A DNA stretch of 64,000 bases from JACVRW01 sp963728495 (GTDB lineage Bacteria; Actinomycetota; Thermoleophilia; Solirubrobacterales; Thermoleophilaceae), in assembly GCA_963728495.1 (NCBI GenBank), contig CAVSKI010000001.1, positions 62,001-126,000 on the forward strand. The letters run 5' to 3'. A model generated the notes under the pieces. That model was not told the DNA's origin and did not search any database. It saw nothing but the letters and a program-made list of their open reading frames with translations. Positions 50,387-58,534 of this stretch are shown here, in pieces. The position numbers were made by a program, and so were the translations under genes. Positions within the stretch are counted from its first letter, which is position 1. Every line of letters begins with the position of its first letter.

Positions 50387-50451
50387 ATGCAGCTGCCTTG
50401 AAAGCAGCCGGCCCCGTGAGGGGCCCGGGGGTTCGAATCCCTCCCCCTCCG
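50363..50451 (+). tRNA. tRNA-Ser (anticodon TGA)
   Basis: A class II tRNA with acceptor GGAGGGG / CCCCTCC, anticodon stem-loop GCTGC CTTGAAA GCAGC giving TGA, a long variable arm and T-arm GGGGGTTCGAATCCCTCC. CCA is not encoded. Its first 24 nt overlap the 3' end of the endonuclease-like ORF. Confidence 0.93.
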
Positions 50452-50480
50452 CTCCCCAGCACCACCATATAGCCCGAGCC

Positions 50481-50695
50481 GTGGACGCCCAGGCCATCCG
50501 CCGCTCCTACTCGGACGCCCAGCCGCGGCCGTTCTGGCTCGACCAGGCCGACGCGCCACAGCCGAGCACACCCACGGCATCGAGAACGGCGTGGCCCGCT
50601 GGCCCGGCGAGGTGCCTCAGTTGGAGCGCCTCGCGCGCGAGAACTTCGCCGCGATGTTTGCCACCGACGCCTATCAGGCTGACTGCTCGCGATGA
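50481..50695 (+). pseudogene. remnant of a DAO-type FAD-dependent oxidoreductase
   Basis: From GTG 50481 the frame gives IRRSYSDAQPRPFWLDQADA, resembling the N-terminus of DAO-family oxidoreductases before the FAD motif. A second frame then reads HTHGIENGVARWPGEVPQLE and RLARENFAAMFATDAYQADC, resembling a later segment of the same family, and stops at 50693-50695. The FAD-binding domain that should lie between is absent. This is a deletion relic beside the tRNA. The assignment rests on remembered family phrases. Confidence 0.4.
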
Positions 50696-50744
50696 GATTC
50701 GCGGACCGCGGTCGTTTTACAGGACGACAACCAAGGAGGCAGAG

Positions 50745-51167
50745 ATGGATCTCAAGCTGGAATTAGTCGTCGTACCGGTGTCGGACGTGGATCGTGCGGC
50801 GGAGTTCTACGAGAAGGCCCTGGGCTTTCGGCTGGACGTCGACCATCATCCAAACGAGAGCTTTCGCGTCGTGCAACTCACGCCGCCGGGCTCGGAGTGC
50901 TCGATCTCGATCGGCACGGGCATCACCAAATCGGAGCCGGGCTCATACCAGGGGATGCACCTGGTCGTGACCGACATCGAGGCCACGCGGGCCGAGCTGA
51001 TCGATCGTGGAGTGGAGGTGAGCGAGCCCTTCCACTTCGGAGCGGAGGGCCAGGCGTCCGGGGTCGATCCCAAGCGTGGCGACTATGCCAGCTTCATGTC
51101 GTTGCGCGACCCGGACGGCAACGGCTGGCTGATTCAAGAGGTCAGGCGCCGCGCGCCGGGGCGTTAG
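50745..51167 (+). CDS. VOC family protein, paralogue of 22413-22853
   Basis: A 140-residue VOC protein with AAGGAGG 6 nt before ATG 50745. It starts LKLELVVVPVSDVDRAAEFY, has VVQLTPPGSECSISIGTGIT and ends RDPDGNGWLIQEVRRRAPGR. It aligns throughout with the copy at 22413, including the conserved RAELIDRGVEV helix, so they are recent paralogues or a family expansion. The 3' end overlaps the convergent hydrolase gene by 4 nt. Ligand unknown. Confidence 0.87.
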   Translation: MDLKLELVVVPVSDVDRAAEFYEKALGFRLDVDHHPNESFRVVQLTPPGSECSISIGTGITKSEPGSYQGMHLVVTDIEATRAELIDRGVEVSEPFHFGAEGQASGVDPKRGDYASFMSLRDPDGNGWLIQEVRRRAPGR

Positions 51168-52075
51168 GGGTACTGCTTGCCGACCCAGGCGAGAATGCGC
51201 TCGTTCACCGCGACGGCCCATTCAAGGTGGGGAAAGTGCCCGACGCCCTGGATGATGTCCATTCGAGAGCCAGGGGCGAGGTGACGCTCCGCGTCAGCAA
51301 CGAGTGCGACGTCGACACAGCCGTCGCGATCCCCGTGGAGATAGAGCGTCGGCTGTGGGGCCGTTCGGAGCAGCGCCGCGTGCTCAGCGGCATGCGTATC
51401 CGCCGGGCCGAGGTCATAGAGCCCGGGCTCCTCTGACCGGTAGTAGCCGATCGCGGCCGAGAGGTTGTCGGGCTCGCGCAGGCACCACTTGGCGCGGTGC
51501 AGGTCCTCGGCCGCGTCATAGCCCGGCGACCAGTCCTGCCACAGCCGGTCGAGGAACGCCATGTCGTCGGCCGCGATCACGGACTCGGCGCGCGGCGTCT
51601 TCATGAAGAACAGGTAGAACGAGCGCTTCAGCTGCTGGTAGTCGCTGAAGATCCGCGCGTCGAGCGCCGCTGGCGCCACCGCGATCGTCACGAGGCGACG
51701 CCAGCGCTCGGGCGCGAGGGCTGCCGCGCCATAGGCGGTTTCGGCTCCCCAGTCGTGTCCGATCAAGACCGCCCGCTCGTCGCCGTCGAGCGCCTCATGC
51801 AGCGCAACTGCGTCGGCCACGAGCGCGCCGAGTTGATAGCAGCCGTCGGCGGCGACCGCCGTCGGCGCATACCCGCGCATGAAGGGCGCCACTGCGCGAT
51901 AGCCCGCCCGTGCCAGCTCTGGGAGTAGGTGTCGCCACGTGTATGCGGAGTCGGGGAACCCATGCAGGCAAAGGGCCAGCGGGCCGCCCCCAGCCTCCAA
52001 GAATCCGAACTTGAGCCCGTTCGCTTCGACGCACCCCTCGCGCAGACCCGAGGCGCTCTGATCGTTGGACGACAC
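51164..52075 (-). CDS. alpha/beta hydrolase (epoxide hydrolase/haloalkane dehalogenase-like)
   Basis: About 303 residues. It has the oxyanion LALCLHGFPDSAYTWRHLLP, the nucleophile elbow AVLIGHDWGAETAYGAAAL with Asp as nucleophile (HDWG, typical of epoxide hydrolases and dehalogenases), a cap domain, the acid region LYLHGDRDGCVDVALV and the catalytic histidine in GVGHFPHLEWAV. GTG 52075 is preferred; GTG 52108 is also in frame. Substrate unknown. Confidence 0.85.
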   Translation of the reverse strand: MSSNDQSASGLREGCVEANGLKFGFLEAGGGPLALCLHGFPDSAYTWRHLLPELARAGYRAVAPFMRGYAPTAVAADGCYQLGALVADAVALHEALDGDERAVLIGHDWGAETAYGAAALAPERWRRLVTIAVAPAALDARIFSDYQQLKRSFYLFFMKTPRAESVIAADDMAFLDRLWQDWSPGYDAAEDLHRAKWCLREPDNLSAAIGYYRSEEPGLYDLGPADTHAAEHAALLRTAPQPTLYLHGDRDGCVDVALVADAERHLAPGSRMDIIQGVGHFPHLEWAVAVNERILAWVGKQYP

Positions 52076-52144
52076 GACGCGCGAGACTAACGGCGGGCCG
52101 CCGCGCACAAGGCGCTGCGCCGGTCGCCTACCTATCTGGCCGGC

Positions 52145-53389
52145 TCAGCCCGCGGTGATCGTCTCTGGTGCGCCGAAGTCGCGCAGCACGGCGGGAACCT
52201 CCACCGTGCCGTCCTCGCGCTGGTGGTTCTCGGCCACGGCGATGATCGTCCGGCCCACTGCCAGGGCAGTCCCGTTGAGCGTGTGCACGGGCCGCAGCGA
52301 GGCGCCCTCGCTCGGGCGGTAGCGGATGTCGAGACGGCGTGCCTGGTAATCGGTGGTGTTCGAGCACGACGTGAGCTCGCGAAAGCGCTCCTGCCCGGGT
52401 AGCCAACCCTCCAGGTCGTACTTCTTGGCCGCCGAGTTGCCCAGGTCGTCCACTGCGATGTTCACCACGCGGTAGGGGATCTCGAGGGCCTGGAGGATTT
52501 CCTCCTCGATGGCCAGCAGCCGCTCGTGCTCGGCCTGGGACTCCTCGGGCTCGACGAACGAGAACATCTCGACCTTGTCGAACTGGTGCACACGGAACAG
52601 CCCCTGGGTGTCCTTGCCGGCGGCGCCGGCCTCGCGCCGAAAGCAGGGCGAGAAGCCCGCGTAGCGCAGCGGCAGCGTCGCCTGCTCGAGGATCTCGCCG
52701 GCGTGCAGCGAGGCCAGCGGCACCTCGCTGGTGCCGACCAGGAACAGGTCGTCGTCGGGCACGCTGTAGATCTGCTGCTCGGTGTCGGGCAGGAAGCCGC
52801 TTCCATAAAGGGCCTCCTCGCGCACCAGCACGGGCGGCACGACCGGCGTGAAGCCCTTCGGCTCGAGCACCGTGAGGGCCCACTGCACGAGCGCCAGCTC
52901 CAGGCGCACCAGCGGGCCCTTCAGGTAGGCAAAGCGCGATCCCGCCACGCGCGCGCCCGCTGTCATGTCGAGATGCTCGCCCAGCAGCTCCACGTGGTTT
53001 CGGCCCGGGCGCCCGGCCTCACCCTCCTCCCGCAGCACCTCGTCCTCGGCCGGCGCGGCCGGATCGGGGAGGTTGGGCATGGATGCGAGCGCACCGGCGC
53101 GGCGCTCCTCGACCACGCGGAGCTCATCGGCAAGCTCCTTCTCGCGGGCCGATGCGCCCTTGACCTCGCCGATCGCGGCCGTGGCGTCCTCACCCGAGCG
53201 CTGGAGCTCGCCGATGCGCTTGGAGGCCTCGTTCTTGGCACGCCTCAGCTCCTCGAGCTCGGGGAGGAGCGCGCGGCGGCGCTCGTCGAGCTCGAGCGCC
53301 TCGTCGAGCACCGAGACGTCGAAGCCGCGCCGGCCTAGCGCTTCGCGCGCCTGCTCGGGATCGTCACGAATCTGCCTGAGGTCGAGCAC
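52145..53389 (-). CDS. serS: serine--tRNA ligase
   Basis: A 414-residue class II synthetase. An N-terminal coiled-coil arm (about 1-110, rich in ELDERRRALLPELEELRRAK) binds the long variable arm of tRNA-Ser. The catalytic core has motif 2 LPLRYAGFSPCFRREAGAAG, the TSEVPL loop, and motif 3 LNGTALAVGRTIIAVAENHQ. It charges tRNA-Ser; two tRNA-Ser genes lie within about 6 kb. Length is normal for bacterial SerS. Confidence 0.95.
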   Translation of the reverse strand: MLDLRQIRDDPEQAREALGRRGFDVSVLDEALELDERRRALLPELEELRRAKNEASKRIGELQRSGEDATAAIGEVKGASAREKELADELRVVEERRAGALASMPNLPDPAAPAEDEVLREEGEAGRPGRNHVELLGEHLDMTAGARVAGSRFAYLKGPLVRLELALVQWALTVLEPKGFTPVVPPVLVREEALYGSGFLPDTEQQIYSVPDDDLFLVGTSEVPLASLHAGEILEQATLPLRYAGFSPCFRREAGAAGKDTQGLFRVHQFDKVEMFSFVEPEESQAEHERLLAIEEEILQALEIPYRVVNIAVDDLGNSAAKKYDLEGWLPGQERFRELTSCSNTTDYQARRLDIRYRPSEGASLRPVHTLNGTALAVGRTIIAVAENHQREDGTVEVPAVLRDFGAPETITAG

Positions 53390-53395
53390 CCGGGC

Positions 53396-53800
53396 TCACT
53401 GGCCCTCGCCTGACGAGGTGGGGTCGTTGGTGCCGCTTTCCTTGCCCGAGTACTCGGACAGGAAGTCGGCTACCGCCTCCGCGTCCTCCCCCACCACGAT
53501 GTTCGCGGGCATGATCGCGCCCGAGAAGCCGCCGTTGCGGATCGCGTAGAGCACGTCGTCCCGATTCTCCTTGCGAACGTTGAAGTTCGGCCCGTTCGTG
53601 CGCTCCCCGCCCTGCTTCGACCCGGGCGGCTTCGAGCCGTACGCGTTGGCGGCGTCGAGCGAGTGGCAGCCCGAGCAGCGCGCGTTGAACAGCTCCGCGC
53701 CCTGGTGGTTGGCCGACTCTTCGGGCACGCTGATCTCGCCTCCGCAGCCCACTGCCCCGGCGGCGGCAAGAGCGCAGAGAAAGGCGATCGGGCGGCCCAC
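53396..53800 (-). CDS. c-type cytochrome lipoprotein
   Basis: A 134-residue protein with a lipoprotein signal (FLCALAAAGAVGCGG, lipobox cysteine about residue 19). One haem motif CSGCH lies at about 42-46, and the axial methionine is in FSGAIMPANIV. The class I cytochrome c fold ends with DAEAVADFLSEYSG, the usual terminal helix. It would sit on the outer face of the membrane as a small electron carrier. It is divergent, at 23 bp, from a cupredoxin-like lipoprotein gene. Confidence 0.87.
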   Translation of the reverse strand: MGRPIAFLCALAAAGAVGCGGEISVPEESANHQGAELFNARCSGCHSLDAANAYGSKPPGSKQGGERTNGPNFNVRKENRDDVLYAIRNGGFSGAIMPANIVVGEDAEAVADFLSEYSGKESGTNDPTSSGEGQ

Positions 53801-53823
53801 GGCGGCGCATAGTATCCGCTCCC

Positions 53824-54204
53824 GTGCGTCGCCTCGCCATCCCCTGCGCCACCTTGCTCGCCTTCGCCTCCTGTGGCGGGGACGACCAAGACAGGGACGC
53901 GCGCAGCGTGACAGTCAAACCCAACTCGACTCTGCGGGTGACCGCCAAGGAGTATTCGTTCGACCCCGGCGCGGTGACCGTGAGCGGAGCCGGCCCGCTG
54001 ACAATCCAGCTCAAGAACGCGGGCAACCTGGCCCACAATCTCAAACTAACCAGGAGCGGTGAGACGCTCGGTGGCACGCCCACCTTCCCGGGCGGAGAGA
54101 CCCGCTCGGGTCGGGTCAACCTCGAGCGGGGTCGCTACGAAATGGTCTGCACGGTCGCCGATCACGCCGAGCTCGGCATGCGAGGCGACTTCGAGGTGAA
54201 GTAG
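53824..54204 (+). CDS. cupredoxin-domain lipoprotein
   Basis: A 126-residue protein from GTG 53824 with a lipobox (LLAFASCGG). The blue-copper ligand set is present: His in NLAHNLKL, then YEMVCTVADHAELGM with Cys, His and Met. The layout resembles plastocyanin/azurin-like single-domain carriers. A TAGTAT box at 53810-53815 lies 8 nt before the start, so it is probably leaderless. Its divergent neighbour encodes a cytochrome c, suggesting a joint extracytoplasmic electron-transfer role. Confidence 0.85.
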   Translation: MRRLAIPCATLLAFASCGGDDQDRDARSVTVKPNSTLRVTAKEYSFDPGAVTVSGAGPLTIQLKNAGNLAHNLKLTRSGETLGGTPTFPGGETRSGRVNLERGRYEMVCTVADHAELGMRGDFEVK

Positions 54205-54280
54205 GGCAGCTAGAGGGGTGATGTGGGTTCGCTGGTTTGGGGCTTGGCTGGCGCTGCGCGAGCCGCCGGGTTGCCGGGCC

Positions 54281-54525
54281 GGCGTCTGTGAACGGCGGCA
54301 ACCAAGGGTAGACGCGGCCGGGTTGTCGGCTTTGTCACGCTGCCGTAACGCGGTTTGGAGGCCACAGTGGTCGATTTACCCCCGCATAGGGGGTAAAAGC
54401 GACAACGCTCCCCAGCGAGCGGCCGCGGCCTGCCCGCCGACGGGCCGGTGTAACAGCACCGCAACAGCGGTGTCGGAGCGGCGTCGGCGATCCCCACCCC
54501 TGGTTGCTGTCATTAGAGACACGTC
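54281..54525. repeat. inverted-repeat element, copy C (about 245 bp)
   Basis: The left end GGCGTCTGTGAACGGCGGCA continues to CAACCAAGGG; the right end, reverse-complemented, reads GTCTCTAATGACAGCAACCA. The left arm (GTTGTCGGCTTTGTCACG, GTAACGCGGTTTGG) aligns with copy B with a few changes, as does the right arm (CGACGGGCCGGTGTAACAGC). The centre differs: a perfect hairpin TTTACCCCC GCATA GGGGGTAAA at 54375-54397. It lies between the convergent cupredoxin (ends 54204) and ATPase (ends 54568) genes; the rest of this gap holds no gene. Confidence 0.82.
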
Positions 54526-54567
54526 CGCAGCGGCCGCACTGCCGCCGGCCCCACATCAGACGACTAG

Positions 54568-54987
54568 CTAGTTGAGCCGCTTGGCGAGGCGGAGCAGGGT
54601 GCCGTTCGGCGTGGCGCGCACGTCGACCTCGTCCATCATCAAACGCATGAACTCGAGCCCGCGACCGCTCTCGGGCATCTCTCCCCGGCGCTCCACACGC
54701 GGGACGAAGCGCCCGCTGTCGAAAACCTCGAACACCAGCGCCCCGGCTTCCTCCGCCACAACCACGCGGACGACGTCGGTCGACGAGCTCGACCCGTGCT
54801 GGATGGCGTTGGTGATCGCCTCGCTGAGGGCTAGCTTGACCTGATAGCGCCCGTCGGAGTCAAAGCCGAACTCGGCGGCCGCCCGTTCGGCGAAATCACG
54901 GGCTTCCTTGAGGCGGTTCAAGTCAGCGTTGATCGAGTGCACGCGGCCGTCGTGGCGAACCAGGGTTGAGGGAGTTCTGGCGTACAT
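54568..54987 (-). CDS. anti-sigma-factor-type ATP-binding protein (HATPase_c_2)
   Basis: A 139-residue GHKL kinase of the RsbW/SpoIIAB type. The N box is LALSEAITNAIQHGSSSSTD, the G1 box is VFEVFDSGRFVP, and the G2 region is ESGRGLEFMRLMMDEVDVRA. Such serine kinases hold sigma-B-like factors and phosphorylate STAS antagonists. No sigma factor is adjacent; the broken STAS gene at 44484 could be a former partner type. It may act with unlinked STAS proteins. Confidence 0.88.
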   Translation of the reverse strand: MYARTPSTLVRHDGRVHSINADLNRLKEARDFAERAAAEFGFDSDGRYQVKLALSEAITNAIQHGSSSSTDVVRVVVAEEAGALVFEVFDSGRFVPRVERRGEMPESGRGLEFMRLMMDEVDVRATPNGTLLRLAKRLN

Positions 54988-55036
54988 AAGGAGTCCTTAC
55001 GCGCCAACTCCAGAATCGGATGCATCATCGCGCAAA

Positions 55037-55450
55037 TTATCTGGGCCGGGTCTCCAGAGTCGAGATCCTCCAGCCTTCGTCACCCTCCACGAGCTGAATC
55101 GCCTCCCGCCGTTTGACCAGCGGATTCCGCAGGCGAGCGGTCACCCGGTCCCCGTTCTCCTCCAGCTCGACCGACAGGTCCTCGACGTCCTCCTGGCTCA
55201 GGGCGGGGTTCAGGGCCGCCGCCAGCTCCATGACCTCGACGCAGCCGGCTCCCGACCGGCGCGCGGCGGGAGAGCGGTCGATGTCCCGGCGAAGCTCCGG
55301 GGTCAGCGTGTCGCAAGCGCGGCTCGCCGTCACCGGCGACGATCGCGGCGAAGTAGTCGCGCACGGTGTCATCGGGCTGAGCGCCGCCACACCCGACGGC
55401 GGAGGGCGGCCAGCAGCACAAAGAGCAGTGCGACTCGGTCGCATTTGCAC
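55037..55450 (-). pseudogene. lipoprotein gene with two frameshifts
   Basis: Three minus-strand frames together make one protein: a hydrophobic start (VALLFVLLAAL), then VGCGGAQPDDTVRDYFAAIV (lipobox cysteine and a short helix) to GDGE, then ACDTLTPELRRDIDR, CVEVMELAAALNPALSQEDV and a C-terminal NTF2-like half ending WRISTLETRPR at 55037. Frame changes occur in the signal region (near 55410) and near 55325. Gene content is clear but the ORF is broken twice, favouring decay. Function unknown; possibly a DUF4878-type lipoprotein. Confidence 0.6.
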
Positions 55451-55596
55451 GAGCGTGGCAAGAAATGGTGAATAGCAGGAACTTTTATTTCGGTCACAGG
55501 TTGATCCAACTTTGTGTGCACCACGCTATTGCAGGTTATTGGTCGCCGACCGGTCCCTGTCGGCGTAGACATCATGAACCCCAAGGAGGAGTGAGC

Positions 55597-57048
55597 ATGA
55601 AAAAGCTCGCCCTTGTGGCTGTGCTGGTGGCGTCGGCGGTTGCCGTAGCCCTCAGTTCGGGCTCGAGTCACCGCGAAGCGCCGGGCTCGTCGCTGGATCC
55701 GACCGGTGACTGGACCGACGTGTATTTCTTTACCCCCGCCGACGACCCCGGCAGTGTCGCGGTCGTGGCCAACGTGATCCCGTTCGAGGACCCGGCCGGC
55801 GGACCTTTGTTCTATTCGCTGGATCCCAACGCTCGCTACTACATCAACTTCGACAACACGGGCGACGGGCGCCCGGACATCCGGTACCGCTTCACGGTTA
55901 AGGACAAGATCAACAAGGAGACGCGTCTCGCCCTGGGTGCCAGCGGTCCTGTCACGTCCGTGAGGGACAAGGATCTCCTTTTGCGCCAGACCTACAACAT
56001 CGTGCGCGAGAAGTACTCCCGCACGGGCAAGCGCACCATCGTCCGCAAGAAGACCATCGCGAGAAACGTCCCGGTGGCGCCGAGCAACATCGGCCCGAAG
56101 ACGATGCCCAACTACCAGGACCTGGTCAACGGGTCGGTCAAGAACCTCGAGGGCGGCGGCCAGGTGTTCGTCGGCCAGCGCGAGGACCCATTCTTCATCG
56201 ACCTGGGGATGACGTTCGATCTGATCAACTTCAGGGACAACACCACCGGCAACGCCGGCGGGTTCAAGGACGATCTGGCCGGCTACGCCGTCCACTCGTT
56301 CGCCCTGAAGCTGCCGGAGCGGGCGATCACCCGCGATGGGAAGTCGGTCAGCGCGCCCGACGGCTCCAACGCCGCCGTTGGCGTGTGGGCCTCCACCGAG
56401 CGCCAGAAGCTCGTGGTCAGCAACGGGCGTGGCCGAGGCGGCAAGGGCCGCTACGTTCAGGTCAACCGGCTGGGCAACCCGCTGATCAACGAGTTGTTCA
56501 TTCCGATCTCGCGCAAGGACGAGTTCAACCGCAGCCGCCCGTCGACCGACGGCAAGAAGTTCGGCCAGTACGCGCTTGAGCCCGAGTTGGTCAAGGCGAT
56601 CAACGCGCTGTTCATGCTGGGCTGCAAGGAGACCGACCGCACGGACATCGTGCAGGCGCTCTTCACCGGCATCCCCGGCGTGACCCAGATCGGCGCCAAG
56701 CCGGCTGCCGCGGACACGCTGAAGCTCAACCTCGGCGTGCCACCCACGGCACCGGCTCAGGCCAGTCGCTTCGGCGTGATCGGCGGCGACAACGGCGGCC
56801 TACCCAACGGCCGCAGGCTGTTCGACGACACCGTCGACATCTACCTGCGGGTGGCCTGCGGGTTCCTGATTCCAGAAGCTCAGGGCGGCAAGAAGCTGCC
56901 TCTCGGCGACGGAGTCGACGTGAATGACAAGCCGTTCCTGGACACGTTCCCGTATGCCGCGGGTCCGACGTCCGGTTTCGACTCGCAGCTCAAGAAGCAG
57001 CAGCCAACGCACGCCCCCACACCGGGCGCGCCGCCGCTGGTGCCGTAG
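55597..57048 (+). CDS. DUF4331 family secreted protein
   Basis: A 483-residue secreted protein. A signal peptide (MKKLALVAVLVASAVAVALS) precedes the DUF4331 start SSHREAPGSSLDPTGDWTDV, YFFTPADDPGSVAVVANVIP, and later NPLINELFIPISRKDEFN and DTVDIYLRVACGFLIP. AAGGAGG precedes the ATG. DUF4331 proteins are extracytoplasmic, often in gene neighbourhoods with TPR and HupE/NicO-like membrane proteins. Function unknown. It heads that set here and ends at a strong terminator, which separates it from the TPR gene. Confidence 0.88.
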   Translation: MKKLALVAVLVASAVAVALSSGSSHREAPGSSLDPTGDWTDVYFFTPADDPGSVAVVANVIPFEDPAGGPLFYSLDPNARYYINFDNTGDGRPDIRYRFTVKDKINKETRLALGASGPVTSVRDKDLLLRQTYNIVREKYSRTGKRTIVRKKTIARNVPVAPSNIGPKTMPNYQDLVNGSVKNLEGGGQVFVGQREDPFFIDLGMTFDLINFRDNTTGNAGGFKDDLAGYAVHSFALKLPERAITRDGKSVSAPDGSNAAVGVWASTERQKLVVSNGRGRGGKGRYVQVNRLGNPLINELFIPISRKDEFNRSRPSTDGKKFGQYALEPELVKAINALFMLGCKETDRTDIVQALFTGIPGVTQIGAKPAAADTLKLNLGVPPTAPAQASRFGVIGGDNGGLPNGRRLFDDTVDIYLRVACGFLIPEAQGGKKLPLGDGVDVNDKPFLDTFPYAAGPTSGFDSQLKKQQPTHAPTPGAPPLVP

Positions 57049-57058
57049 GCAATGAGGA

Positions 57059-57104
57059 GCGGGCCCCGGCTTCGGCCGGGGCCCGCCTCTCGCTTCTCTT
57101 TTTG
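57059..57104 (+). terminator. rho-independent terminator after DUF4331 gene
   Basis: A perfect 12-bp stem GCGGGCCCCGGC / GCCGGGGCCCGC (57059-57070 / 57075-57086) closed by a TTCG tetraloop and followed by a CT-rich tract ending TTCTCTTTTT. This is the strongest intrinsic terminator in the window. Confidence 0.9.
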
Positions 57105-57220
57105 CCAAGAAGTCGCACCTACGGAAGCTCGGCAAGAAGAGATAAATGGCAAGAAGTGTTGGCGTAATTGAACTACCGAAAAAAGCGCGAGGATGAACCT
57201 CTCCCCCATGACCCGCACAG

Positions 57221-58534
57221 ATGACACTCACACTCAGAAAACTTCCCTCTCTCGCCGCCGCCGGCGTGGTGTTCCTGGTCGCGCTCGCCGTGCTGACCCT
57301 GGTGAACCGGCCCTCGGATTCGCTGTCCGGAGGCGGATCGAGCGCCGCGCCCGAGCGGACGCCCGCGCTCTCCACCCAGGCACGCATCAGCGGCCTCGAG
57401 GGCGCGATCGAAGCGGGGGGCGGCCGGCCCCAGACCTACGCCGCGCTGGGATCCACCCTCATGCAGCGCCTGCGGGAGACTGGCGACCCGGGCCTGTACT
57501 CGCGCGCGGAGATGGCCTTTGCCGAGGCGCTCGAGCGCGACCCCGCGAGCCTCGACGCCCGCGTGGGAGTGGGCACCCTCGCGCTGGCCCGCCACGACTT
57601 CCGCGCGGCTCTGCACCACGGTGAGGTCGCCCGGGATCTGGCGCCCGGCTCGTTCGCGCCGTTCGCCGTGCTCGTGGACGCCCAGGTCGAGCTCGGTCGC
57701 TACAACGCCGCCGAGCGAACTCTTCAGCAGATGGTCGACTTCAAGCCGGGCCTCGCCTCCTACGCGCGGGTCTCGTACTTCCGCGAGCTGCACGGGGACC
57801 TCCCCGGAGCGAGTGAGGCTATGCGCCTCGCTGCTTCGGCGGCGCCTGCCGCCGGTGAGAACCGCTCCTACATCCAGACGCTGCTCGGCAACCTGGAGTT
57901 CGAGCGGGGCCGGTTGGACGCGGCCGCCTCGGCGTACCGCTCGGCGCTGGCCGGCTTCCCCGGCTACGCGCCCGCCGATGCCGGCCTGGCCCGTGTTCAG
58001 GCCGCGCAGGGGCGGCTGGAGCCCGCGATCGACCGCCTTCGCGGCGTGACCCAGCGGCTGCCGCTGCCCGAGTATGTGATCGCGCTCGGGGAGGCCGAGC
58101 TCGCCGCCGGCCTGCGCGCCGACGCGCAACGTGACTTCGACCTGGTGCGCGCCCAGCAGCGGCTGCTCGGAGCGAGCGGCGTCAACACGGACGCCGAGAT
58201 CGCCGTCTTCGAGGCCAGCCACGGCGATGCGAGCCGGGCGCTGCGCCTGGGCCGGCGCGGCTACGGCGCGGCGCCGAGCGTGCGCTCCGCCGACGCGCTC
58301 GGCTGGGCACTGACCCAAGCGGGCCAGCCCGTGGAGGGCCTCGCCTACGCGCGCCGCGCGCTGCGACTGGGCTCGCGCGACCCGCTGTTTCTCTACCACG
58401 CCGGCCTGGCCGCGCGGGCAGCGGGTGAGCCCGGCGCCGCACGCGACTATCTCCAGCACGCTCTCGCCGTCAATCCGCGCTTTTCGCCCCTCCACGCCCC
58501 CGTGGCGCGCCGGGCGCTGAGGGAGTTGCAGTGA
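57221..58534 (+). CDS. membrane-anchored tetratricopeptide repeat protein
   Basis: A 437-residue protein with an N-terminal membrane anchor (LAAAGVVFLVALAVLTLVNR). TPR-like helix pairs run from about 60 to the end (GLYSRAEMAFAEALERDPAS, GRYNAAERTLQQMVDFKPGL, GRLDAAASAYRSALAGFPGY, GEPGAARDYLQHALAVNPRF). It probably scaffolds a complex outside the membrane. Its stop overlaps the NicO-type gene (58531), so it is coupled to the transporter. The DUF4331 gene upstream is separated by a terminator. Confidence 0.88.
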   Translation: MTLTLRKLPSLAAAGVVFLVALAVLTLVNRPSDSLSGGGSSAAPERTPALSTQARISGLEGAIEAGGGRPQTYAALGSTLMQRLRETGDPGLYSRAEMAFAEALERDPASLDARVGVGTLALARHDFRAALHHGEVARDLAPGSFAPFAVLVDAQVELGRYNAAERTLQQMVDFKPGLASYARVSYFRELHGDLPGASEAMRLAASAAPAAGENRSYIQTLLGNLEFERGRLDAAASAYRSALAGFPGYAPADAGLARVQAAQGRLEPAIDRLRGVTQRLPLPEYVIALGEAELAAGLRADAQRDFDLVRAQQRLLGASGVNTDAEIAVFEASHGDASRALRLGRRGYGAAPSVRSADALGWALTQAGQPVEGLAYARRALRLGSRDPLFLYHAGLAARAAGEPGAARDYLQHALAVNPRFSPLHAPVARRALRELQ

